Shown: piece by piece, positions 18,278-25,952 of the stretch | Layout of the letters: every line of letters begins with the position of its first letter | How positions within the stretch are numbered: position 1 is the first letter of the stretch | NCBI GenBank assembly: GCA_016700175.1 | Contig: CP065003.1 | Location: 754,001 to 818,000 of the forward strand | Length of the DNA: 64,000 nt | From: Acidobacteriota bacterium | Lineage (GTDB): Bacteria > Acidobacteriota > Blastocatellia > Pyrinomonadales > Pyrinomonadaceae | Direction: 5' to 3' | Notes under the pieces: model-generated | What the model saw: the letters and a program-made list of their open reading frames with translations, nothing else | Database searches by the model: none | Told to the model about the DNA's origin: nothing | Translations under genes and position numbers: made by a program

Positions 18278-19552
18278 TCAACGGTCGGCATCGATCTCCT
18301 CGAGCGAGAAATCGTCCAGGATCAGTTCGCCGAAGACGGGGCAGGGGCTTTGATCACAGCTTTCACGGGCCAGCGCAACCGAAATGGCCCGGTTGTCGCC
18401 GGAATTGAACCGCGCTTCCAGCTCGACCCAGCCTTCAGCGGACGCTTCAACGCGTTGGGTCCTCGCCAGTTGTTGATTGTCGATGCCATTGTAAACGCCG
18501 ATAAAAGGAAGGCCTGCCGTTACCAGGTCCTTGGGACGCACGAATGCCTTCAGTTGATAAGAAGTGCCGGGCTTGACGACAATCCTCTGCAGGAGAAGCC
18601 ACTCGCCGGGATTCGAGTGGCCTTCAAATACGAACTTCAGCGCCTTCGAACCGGAATGCACGTCCTTTCCTTCGAGCAAGACCCTGGCGCTTTCGATGTC
18701 GTCATCGAACATCCAGCCGAAGCCGCTCTCGTCGCTGCGGGTGGTTCTTTCGAAACCGCCGTCGAAGATCAGGAACTTCGAGAGTTCCTTGGGAAATTCG
18801 GGAGAAGCCCGCCACACCTCCCGGGCCAGTTCGAAGTTCTTGTTCTCGATCAGAAGGCCTACGAACCTCGCCCTTTCTTCCGGAGGGAGATCTTTCGACA
18901 AAAGGAATCGCCTGACGGATGCCGAAACGAGTCCTTTACCGATCAGATAGATCGCGCTTAGCCTCTTTCCTTCAAATGACTTCGGAGTGATAAGCGCTTC
19001 GATCTTTTCCGCATCCCCGGGGTATTCCCGTGTCGCGATCTCGAGAATTGCCGGATACAGAGCCGGTTCGCGCTCCGCCGCTTCATTGAACAAACGAAAC
19101 GCTTCTTGTGTTTCTGAATTCTCGAGCAGGAACGTCCCCAGTTCCACACGCGGCCGGCTGTAGCCCGGCGCAAGCGAGATCGCCGTTCGGAACGCGGTTC
19201 TTGCGCCCGCAAGATCACCCGAATCTGCTCGTGCTGAACCGAGCCTGAGCCAAAGCCGGAAGTCGTTCTCCCTCAGTTTCACGGCTTCCTCGAAACTGGC
19301 AACCGCGCCTTTTTTTTCGCCCTTCCTCCCAAGCACGGTTCCGAGCGCTTCGTAAGCATTTGGATTTCCCGGCTGCCAGCGAATTGCGCTTCTCGCCAGT
19401 TCTACGCTGGAATCGCGGACCGCTAAATTTGAGTAATGATTCGAGAGCGCCTGCCTGAACCCGGAAACGCCGACAAAGAGGACAAACGCCAGAAAGATGG
19501 CGGCGGCAAGGTACTTGCCGATGCCCGAGAGAGTCAGATCTGAGTGCTTCAT
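18278..19552 (-). CDS. Membrane-anchored TPR protein with C-terminal beta-sandwich-like domain
   Basis: 424 residues. One N-terminal TM segment (KYLAAAIFLAFVLFVGVSGF) places the rest outside the cytoplasm. Residues about 40-160 are TPR repeats (PNAYEALGTVLGRKGEKKGAVASFEEAV, and so on). The C-terminal 170 residues, starting FLIFDGGFERT and including GSKALKFVF and KPGTSYQLKAFV, look like the jelly-roll carbohydrate-binding or concanavalin-like modules often found in secreted proteins. The start overlaps the stop of the kinase-like gene by 4 bases. Proteins of this layout occur in acidobacterial exopolysaccharide loci; the role here may be scaffolding of assembly or export. Function not established. 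Confidence 0.7.
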   Translation of the reverse strand: MKHSDLTLSGIGKYLAAAIFLAFVLFVGVSGFRQALSNHYSNLAVRDSSVELARSAIRWQPGNPNAYEALGTVLGRKGEKKGAVASFEEAVKLRENDFRLWLRLGSARADSGDLAGARTAFRTAISLAPGYSRPRVELGTFLLENSETQEAFRLFNEAAEREPALYPAILEIATREYPGDAEKIEALITPKSFEGKRLSAIYLIGKGLVSASVRRFLLSKDLPPEERARFVGLLIENKNFELAREVWRASPEFPKELSKFLIFDGGFERTTRSDESGFGWMFDDDIESARVLLEGKDVHSGSKALKFVFEGHSNPGEWLLLQRIVVKPGTSYQLKAFVRPKDLVTAGLPFIGVYNGIDNQQLARTQRVEASAEGWVELEARFNSGDNRAISVALARESCDQSPCPVFGELILDDFSLEEIDADR

Positions 19553-21843
19553 AAGAGAGGGGTCTGACTATGCAGTTTCCGGGAGATGGAGATGTTGTTC
19601 GGGGGATGCTTCCGGTCAGTGAGCTTTGATCGAACGCGATATATGTTCGCGCGGATGCTTTCGCTGTCAAAGCATTGCTGCGCCTTCTTGTAGAACTTGA
19701 GGCATCCGCTCAAGTCCCCCTCCAGCTCGAAACACGCCGCAATGTGCCTGAAAGCAGTCTCATCCGGACCGAATCGCTGGAGCAGCTGGACGAACACCTC
19801 GCGGCTCTTTTCGGTGTTTCCGAGATGAAAGAAAGACCGTCCCAAAGAACCCAGGACGTGTTGAGCGGATTCGCAGTCGCGTATGAGGAACCAGATCGCC
19901 TCCAACTCGCGATCCAGCAGTCTAACAAGTCTGCGATCGACCTTGCGTGCGATCTTCGCCAGGATCCTGTCGAAGAAGAAGAGGCTGCAGGGGTCAAATC
20001 TATTTTCCCGGACAAGCCCACGGAGCCCCGCGGCGAACCGGGCGGCTTCTTCCCTTCCGACTTCTTTCTTCCCGTGCAATCTTGTTCCCTCGATCAGGAG
20101 GCGAAGTTGGGACGCGTTTGACGGAATCCCCTTTTCCGCGCACATTTCGTGGCAAGAACGTACGTAAGCCCTTGCAAAACTTCGTTCACCTTTTCCACAC
20201 GCGACCGCGGCCTTATAGGAACCGACAGCAGCAACGTGATCTCCCAGGGCCCTGGTCGCATCGCCCAGCATTTTGTGCGATTCCGCGCGCTGCGGATCAA
20301 GGTCTATAGCGCGTCTCGCTTTTGTTTTTGCCTTCCCGAAGTTCCCTGTCCTCAGGTCGATCTTCACAAGCCCTTCCAGCGGATCGATCTGGGAGCCGTC
20401 TAGCTTCACGGACTGATCGAAACAGATCCAGGCCTCCCGAAGATACCCCTTTTCCAAATAAACATTTCCTAGGAGATTGAGCGCAACGCAATTGTAGGGT
20501 TCACGTTCGAGCGCCCTCTGCAGATACTTCTCGGCAGCTTCTGATTTTCCTTGCGCAAGGAGGACCCGCGCACGGGCGAGAAGGACCACGAACCGGTCCG
20601 AACCCGATTTGATGGCGATAGCGCTTGATTCCACCGCCTCGTTCAGGCGAGGTGCGCAGCAGGTGACGACAGCCCGGACGGCATAAAGATCTGCATCGGA
20701 CACGAACCTTTCGGCAGCGACGTCGATGCAGTTCAACGCTTCCTCGATGAGTCCGACCGAAGCAAGAGAATTTGCCCTTCTGACAACATCTTCCTTTGAC
20801 GGAACGCGAAAGAGCGGTTTTGAAAGCTCCTTTTCAAATTCTTCGCGCAGGATCGATGTCAATTCCCCTTCCAGCTCAGAAAAGTCTGTAAAGATCCCAG
20901 TCGAATCTGCGGAAAGGCTCTCGCGGATGAGCTGCACGAGAGCGTCCGGCGCCCCTTTCACCGACGGCAGATCCGAGCACCTTATCTTGTTGTCGGGCCG
21001 AACTATCTTGCCTGCAGGCCGTTCGTCGCCAAACGCTGATTCTCCGGTCAGGATTTCGTAGAGAGTCGCGGCGAACGACCTGACGTCTTCCCCGCTGTCG
21101 TCTTTTATGTCTGTGCGAGACGTGTGGAACCCGCCCAGTCTGACCGTCCCCTCGGGCGATACAAAACAGTTCTCAGGCCTAATACTCCCGTGCACGAAGC
21201 CTGGCAAGGACTTCTGCGCGTGGGCCATTGCTCGGCATATCTGGATTCCGTAGTTGACAGTGGTTTCCGCCGAATTTCCGTTCGGCCTCAGCCCCTTCAG
21301 ACACTTGCCGGCCTCGAGCGGAAACTCTGTTTGGACCATCAGCCGGCCTCGAAACCTGAAAGCTGAGATCGTCCTTATGAAGTTCGGGTGATCGGCCAAC
21401 CGCAGTGCGAGCGCAGCTGAACGTACAAGCTGTTCGTCAGAAGCTTCCTGGTCGCGGGCGGATAACGAACTCTCCGTCAGGCAGCAAAGATCGAAATCAT
21501 CCAGGTCCCGGGCAAGATATACATTGAGGTTGCTTTCCTTGCGAATCCCAAGGATCTTGAATCGCTTCTGCCGGCCGTCTCGTTCGAACACGCTCAGTTT
21601 CTCGCCGATCCTGAATCTGGCGTCTTCGTTCCCGCTGGTGTCCGCGAACCCTTCAAAGCCGCCGAGCGCTTCCCTGCCCGCGAGCGAACGGATCTGACGG
21701 CCTCTGTCGCCGATCCAGCCGACAAGATGGTGGATGCCTATCCCGCAGCGGTAGCTGGCGAGATACAGAAGATCGTCTCTTCCGTCCAGTACTTCAAATG
21801 AGCTGTTCAATTCCACTGCTTTGCTCCGGCCCATAAACCGCAA
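19549..21843 (-). CDS. Kinase-like (pseudokinase) protein with TPR repeats
   Basis: 764 residues. About 75-330 follows the fold order of a Ser/Thr protein kinase: VYLARDLDDFDLCCLTE at the VAIK position, FVHGSIRPENCFV at the catalytic loop, RLGGFHTSR at the DFG position, and EDVRSFAATLYEILTG at helix F. The VAIK lysine, the HRD aspartate (HGS, residues 218-220) and the DFG aspartate (GGF, 237-239) are all missing, so catalysis is unlikely. About 350-560 and 640-740 hold TPR repeats. It probably acts as a cytoplasmic scaffold or sensor for the neighbouring polysaccharide enzymes. A second start, MGRSKAVEL at 21834, is possible. Confidence 0.75.
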   Translation of the reverse strand: MRFMGRSKAVELNSSFEVLDGRDDLLYLASYRCGIGIHHLVGWIGDRGRQIRSLAGREALGGFEGFADTSGNEDARFRIGEKLSVFERDGRQKRFKILGIRKESNLNVYLARDLDDFDLCCLTESSLSARDQEASDEQLVRSAALALRLADHPNFIRTISAFRFRGRLMVQTEFPLEAGKCLKGLRPNGNSAETTVNYGIQICRAMAHAQKSLPGFVHGSIRPENCFVSPEGTVRLGGFHTSRTDIKDDSGEDVRSFAATLYEILTGESAFGDERPAGKIVRPDNKIRCSDLPSVKGAPDALVQLIRESLSADSTGIFTDFSELEGELTSILREEFEKELSKPLFRVPSKEDVVRRANSLASVGLIEEALNCIDVAAERFVSDADLYAVRAVVTCCAPRLNEAVESSAIAIKSGSDRFVVLLARARVLLAQGKSEAAEKYLQRALEREPYNCVALNLLGNVYLEKGYLREAWICFDQSVKLDGSQIDPLEGLVKIDLRTGNFGKAKTKARRAIDLDPQRAESHKMLGDATRALGDHVAAVGSYKAAVACGKGERSFARAYVRSCHEMCAEKGIPSNASQLRLLIEGTRLHGKKEVGREEAARFAAGLRGLVRENRFDPCSLFFFDRILAKIARKVDRRLVRLLDRELEAIWFLIRDCESAQHVLGSLGRSFFHLGNTEKSREVFVQLLQRFGPDETAFRHIAACFELEGDLSGCLKFYKKAQQCFDSESIRANIYRVRSKLTDRKHPPNNISISRKLHSQTPLL

Positions 21844-21903
21844 CTGAGTTCCAAGGCCTTCACATTACTGCAAGGTTGCCTTTAACCCTTCCCTGGTTCG
21901 TAC

Positions 21904-23235
21904 TTATGCCCTTTTCGCTCTTGCTTTCCGAGAAATGGTTCCCGTAGATTTCTGCGGACCAGTTTCCCACTCCGTGGTCGCAATCACGATCAGCACTGTG
22001 AAAACGAGAGCGTTGACCATGACGTGGAGACCGAAGTCCACAAAACTGTGAACGAGAACTCCCACGATCCCGGCCGTTGCTCCCAGATGATACTGCCTCC
22101 GTTCGGGATCCGATTCCCGGAGATTCCTTATGATCCTCACGCTCGCCAAGACCCCGAAAATGCCGAACAACGCGAATCCTACGGCACCTCCTCCGGCGAG
22201 GATCTCCAGATAGTCGTTGTGTGCCTGCTCGAGATGAAATCTCCCGGACGATTCATCGAATCTCGGAATTGCCTCCGCGTAGGCGCCGAAACCGCTGCCG
22301 AGCAAAGGCTTTTCGCGTATGAGCGCGATAGTAGACTGCCAGATCGCGTTGCGATTGACGCGCCCCGGTTCCGCTTTCAGTAATTCCTCGTCTACCCTTT
22401 CGAACCGTGTGGCAACGTAGTCACCGCCGACGAACGCTATCCCTGTCCATATGAGCAAGCCGACCGCGACTGACAGTCCGGCCGCCACTGCTATCTTTCC
22501 GATCCTGCTTCTTGCCGCTGCTTGCGATCTATCGTGTGTCGATCCGCCTTCAACGATCGCAATCTGGGCTGTCAACGCACGTACGAACACAGCGAAAACG
22601 AATATCGCCGCCACGCCCACCATCCCGCCTCTGGAACTCGACGCAACGACCCCGATGACCAATACCGCTAGAAGCATCGAGCCGACGAGCTTCTTCCACC
22701 CTGGGTGACGGCCTCCGATAAGCAACCCAAGCAGCAAGCCAACTGGCATCTCCAGAAGCAGTGCGAAGTGGTTGCGATTCGGGAACTGGCCGAGTCCGAC
22801 GCCCTGTTCGGATCCCGATCCGAGTATCCAGTTCTGCATCTCCGGAACGAATCGCCCGGAGAGCCCAACGACCGCGGTAAGCAGTCCGATCGCCAGGATC
22901 AACCCGGCAAGGACCCTTATTCTGGATCCTGTATTCGCGTAATGCGACAATACCTCGAACGCGATCACAAGCGACCCGAAAACAACGATGAAGACACTTG
23001 TGTTGTACGGGTCGGAACTGACGGTCCCGATTCCGGGCAACGGCATCGTCTGCGCCGCGGCGAGCAGAAGGACCGACGCAAGCGTGATCAACAGTCCCGG
23101 ATGAGCGACCCTGAATTCGTTTCCTGACAAACCCTCGGCGATCCGGGGAAGCGCGGCGATAGCAATCGCGAACGCGAGAAGCGATTTCTGGGCAATGCTG
23201 TCATTCGCGGTAGTCGCAGCAGCGAGAATCAACAC
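21904..23235 (-). CDS. O-antigen ligase / Wzy-like polymerase family membrane protein
   Basis: 443 residues, about 10-12 TM segments, with a large extracytoplasmic loop containing RVNRNAIWQSTIALIREKPLLGSGFGAYAEAIPRF-type sequence and HLEQAHNDYLEILAGGG, the hallmark of the Wzy_C/WaaL family (His and Arg of the periplasmic loop). It either polymerises repeat units or ligates polymer to an acceptor outside the membrane. The only start codon between the preceding in-frame TAG (23337-23335) and the coding region is GTG at 23235, which cuts into what looks like the first membrane helix. The true start therefore deserves a check. Confidence 0.82.
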   Translation of the reverse strand: MLILAAATTANDSIAQKSLLAFAIAIAALPRIAEGLSGNEFRVAHPGLLITLASVLLLAAAQTMPLPGIGTVSSDPYNTSVFIVVFGSLVIAFEVLSHYANTGSRIRVLAGLILAIGLLTAVVGLSGRFVPEMQNWILGSGSEQGVGLGQFPNRNHFALLLEMPVGLLLGLLIGGRHPGWKKLVGSMLLAVLVIGVVASSSRGGMVGVAAIFVFAVFVRALTAQIAIVEGGSTHDRSQAAARSRIGKIAVAAGLSVAVGLLIWTGIAFVGGDYVATRFERVDEELLKAEPGRVNRNAIWQSTIALIREKPLLGSGFGAYAEAIPRFDESSGRFHLEQAHNDYLEILAGGGAVGFALFGIFGVLASVRIIRNLRESDPERRQYHLGATAGIVGVLVHSFVDFGLHVMVNALVFTVLIVIATTEWETGPQKSTGTISRKARAKRA

Positions 23236-23334
23236 GCCCGCCGTGACGTAAAACGAAACGGTCCCGAGACGGGCTGCGGTTGATGTCTTGGTCGATACGT
23301 TCCTGACCGTAACTCCTCTGATCCCGACTGCCGA

Positions 23335-23991
23335 CTACTCGGCAAAAGACCATTTCAGTTCTTCTTTCGTCGGCGTCTTCGCCGCCGCCGGAAACGCCAC
23401 CACCCAGACAGTACGGGCGACGATCCTTATGTCCGTCTTCCAGCTCTTGTCACGAACAAACTTCAGATAACCTCTGACCTTGTAGGGCTGAATCACTTCA
23501 CGGTAGTACCTTTCGCGGTCCTTTACGCTCGCCAGAAGCGCTTCTTCGTTCCGGAGGCGCAACGTGACCGGATCCGTGATACCGGGCCTGTGATCAAGGA
23601 TCTCAAGCCAATGCGGATCGGCGAGATCCACGTATTCCGGGACTTCCGGCCTGGGTCCGACGAACGACATGTCGCCGCGCAGGACGTTCCAAAGTTCGGG
23701 CAGTTCGTCGACCTTCGTTCTCCTAAGTATCTTTCCGACCCTGGTAACGCGAACGTCGTCGGCAGCCGTTATCTTTGCGCCGCCGTCGGATACGGTCATC
23801 GTCCGGATCTTGAACATCGTGAACTTCTTTCCGTTCAAGCCGACCCTGTCCTGCCGAAAAAGGACGGGGCCCCGGGAGCTCAATTTGACCAAAGCCGCCG
23901 CGGCGATCATCAAGGGAGCGACCAGCACAAGGCCAAGCGAGGCAATAGCGATCTCAATATTGCGTGGGATGGAACGCTTTCGTTTCTTCAT
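23335..23991 (-). CDS. Phosphoglycosyl transferase (monotopic bacterial sugar transferase, PglC/WcaJ C-domain type)
   Basis: 218 residues. A single hydrophobic re-entrant segment (IEIAIASLGLVLVAPLMIAAAAL) is followed by SSRGPVLFRQDRVGLNGKKF and FKIRTM. Then come KVDELPELWNVLRGDMSFVGPRPEVPEYV and RPGITDPVTLR, the classic motifs of the family, with the catalytic Asp-Glu pair in VDELPE. It transfers a sugar-phosphate to undecaprenyl phosphate and so starts repeat-unit synthesis. It lacks the N-terminal four-TM domain of WcaJ, so it is of the short PglC type. The gene follows the aminotransferase by 12 bases. Confidence 0.92.
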   Translation of the reverse strand: MKKRKRSIPRNIEIAIASLGLVLVAPLMIAAAALVKLSSRGPVLFRQDRVGLNGKKFTMFKIRTMTVSDGGAKITAADDVRVTRVGKILRRTKVDELPELWNVLRGDMSFVGPRPEVPEYVDLADPHWLEILDHRPGITDPVTLRLRNEEALLASVKDRERYYREVIQPYKVRGYLKFVRDKSWKTDIRIVARTVWVVAFPAAAKTPTKEELKWSFAE

Positions 23992-24003
23992 TTGTGAAAA
24001 AGA

Positions 24004-25296
24004 TCAAGAGTTCGAGGCAGCGGCAGTCTTGCTCACTGCGAACCTCGAACAAACGGACTTGACTGTTTCGACCACGTGGGTCATTTCCTCCAGGGTCATC
24101 GATGAAAAGATCGGCAGACTTATTATCTCGCTCCAGAGTTTGGTTGCAGACGGAAAATGATCGTCTCTCCAACCCAGTCGCTCCATATACAACGGATGTT
24201 TGTGAAGCGGACGCCAGTGGACGGAAGTTCCGACTTTGTTATCTTTCAGTTCGTTTATGAATTCGTTTCGGTCGATCTGGAGCTGGTGCAGGTTCAGACG
24301 GATCGGGAACAGATGCCACGAATGAAGCCTGTTCTCATGTTCGGCCGGAAGCTCTATCTCCCGGACGTCGGCAAGTGCTGAAAGGAAATACTCCGCGACC
24401 GCTTCTCGCTGCTTACGCATTTCCTCAGCGCGGTCCAGCTGCCTTAGACCGATCGCCGCGGCGATATCGGTCATATTGTATTTGTAGCCCGGCTGGACGA
24501 TGCGGTAGTCCCAGCCGCCGCCCGAGTATCGTTCCCAGGCATCGTGCGAGAGTCCGTGAAGGGACATCAGGCGGATCTTGTCGGCGATAGCCTTGTCGTT
24601 TGTTACCGCCATTCCGCCTTCGCCGGTCGTGATCGTCTTATTCGCGTAAAAGGAGAAGCAGGTGACCGATGAAGTATTGTCCCCGCAATAACGCCAGGGA
24701 CTGGTCGGGCTGGGTCTCCACGCCGAAGGAAACGCGTGCGCGGCGTCTTCGATTATCCAAAGCCCGTGTTTTCGGGCGAATTGCTTAACCTTGTCAACAT
24801 CAAGCATGTAGCCGCCGACGTGTACCGGGATCATCCCGACAACCTTCAGGTCCCGTCCGTGCAGGAACGGCAGTGACTTCTGTTTGAGCTTTTCTATTTT
24901 CCTTTCCGCATCGGCAAGATCCATGTTCCCGGTTACGGGGTCGCAATCGACGAGAACAGGTACTGCTTTCTTGTAAAGTACGATCTCGGCCGTCGCGGCA
25001 AACGTCATCGTCGGAATAAGCACCGCATGCCCTTCCCGCAAGCCTATCGCTTCGACTGCCAGATGCAGCGCCGCAGTGCACGAATTCACGGCCACGGCAT
25101 ACTTTCCGTTCACTGCTCTCGCGAACTCCTTTTCGAATTCTGTCACCCTCGGGCCGGTGGTGAGCCATCCGCCGCGGAGGGTCGACGCCACCTCTGCCAT
25201 CTCCTCCTCGCCAAGATGAGGCCGGAAGAAAGGCACGCTTACGGGAACAGCTGTCTGTTGAGGAGCTTCGATCTCAGTAGAAATGTTTGTTTGCAT
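24004..25296 (-). CDS. DegT/DnrJ/EryC1/StrS-family sugar aminotransferase
   Basis: 430 residues. VPFFRPHLGEEEMAEVASTLRGGWLTTGP, then GKYAVAVNSCTAALHLA (PLP-phosphate contacts), HVGGYMLDVDKVKQFARKHG, WIIEDAAHAF (Asp for the pyridine N), and SFYANKTITTGEGGM with the Schiff-base lysine. It makes an amino sugar from a nucleotide-linked keto-sugar (for example perosamine- or bacillosamine-type). Being directly upstream of a PglC-like initiating transferase, it may supply the first sugar, by analogy with PglE/PglC. About 20 extra N-terminal residues precede the fold. The ATG lies 12 bases after a small hairpin (25309-25323). Confidence 0.92.
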   Translation of the reverse strand: MQTNISTEIEAPQQTAVPVSVPFFRPHLGEEEMAEVASTLRGGWLTTGPRVTEFEKEFARAVNGKYAVAVNSCTAALHLAVEAIGLREGHAVLIPTMTFAATAEIVLYKKAVPVLVDCDPVTGNMDLADAERKIEKLKQKSLPFLHGRDLKVVGMIPVHVGGYMLDVDKVKQFARKHGLWIIEDAAHAFPSAWRPSPTSPWRYCGDNTSSVTCFSFYANKTITTGEGGMAVTNDKAIADKIRLMSLHGLSHDAWERYSGGGWDYRIVQPGYKYNMTDIAAAIGLRQLDRAEEMRKQREAVAEYFLSALADVREIELPAEHENRLHSWHLFPIRLNLHQLQIDRNEFINELKDNKVGTSVHWRPLHKHPLYMERLGWRDDHFPSATKLWSEIISLPIFSSMTLEEMTHVVETVKSVCSRFAVSKTAAASNS

Positions 25297-25952
25297 AATT
25301 TTTTTTTCGTCCCGAACCGGGACCGGATCACCGGTTAAAGGTCATGGAATAGGCGAACCCTGCCAAAACCCCCTGACAAGGAAGGCCCGTAAGTCGCTTA
25401 AAACGGTTACGGTTAACCATCAACCGGAAACTCTTGCGGCGAACAAAGTGTGAATAGGGTGAGAATACCAATTTTTAGGGCAGGAACTTATCAACCATAT
25501 GCAGGGTTTTGTATGGCACAAAATACCCATATAATGCATAAGCGCTTTGTTGAAATGCCGTATTTCACAAGCGATCCCAAACAACCAGAATCGAGTTGGA
25601 ACCGGCAGGCCCAACATGGAAGACCAAGTTCCGGACAGGCCCTAGAACTTTCCCCATTTTTGTGGAAGCACTGGTTCATTACACGTTTTTTAACAGTGTT
25701 GAACACCAGGCAAGGCGTCTTAGTTTTTGAAAGACGTGACGTGTTCTGAACCTCCCACCTTAAACAGCTAAGTTCTTTGGCTACAGCTTTTCAGAAGGAA
25801 TGATCCCTCGGTGTTCCGAGACGGCGTCGTCTCACGACCCGTCCGAGCGCCGCAGCGGAAATGGATTTGGTCTTACGAGATCGCAGGCAAATCAGGATGT
25901 AGCTGGACTGCGTTCGCGCTTGTCTCCGATCCCGGCTTCCGGTCAAAGCAAT
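25297..25952. other. 656-bp intergenic region, divergent promoters expected
   Basis: It separates the leftward aminotransferase operon from the rightward secreted beta-helix gene. Seen: a 6-bp hairpin GTCCCG-AAC-CGGGAC at 25309-25323; a perfect TATAAT at 25530-25535 with only a poor -35; and a CGTCTT/AAGACG stem (about 25716-25736). The reading frame of the beta-helix gene is open from 25800, but the 51 extra codons have no protein-like character. I see no RNA gene or recognisable riboswitch. Confidence 0.5.

Noticed and set aside
18268..18287. CGACCG/CGGTCG hairpin between cydB and the TPR gene as terminator
   Set aside because: The T run on the plus strand precedes the stem, and on the minus strand it is an A run, so neither direction gives a terminator.
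25800..25952. 51-codon N-terminal extension of the beta-helix protein
   Set aside because: It would bury the signal peptide at residue 52 and has no protein-like character.
25700..25952. c-di-GMP or other riboswitch upstream of the secreted protein gene
   Set aside because: None of the conserved riboswitch core sequences I know could be found; only a generic stem is present.
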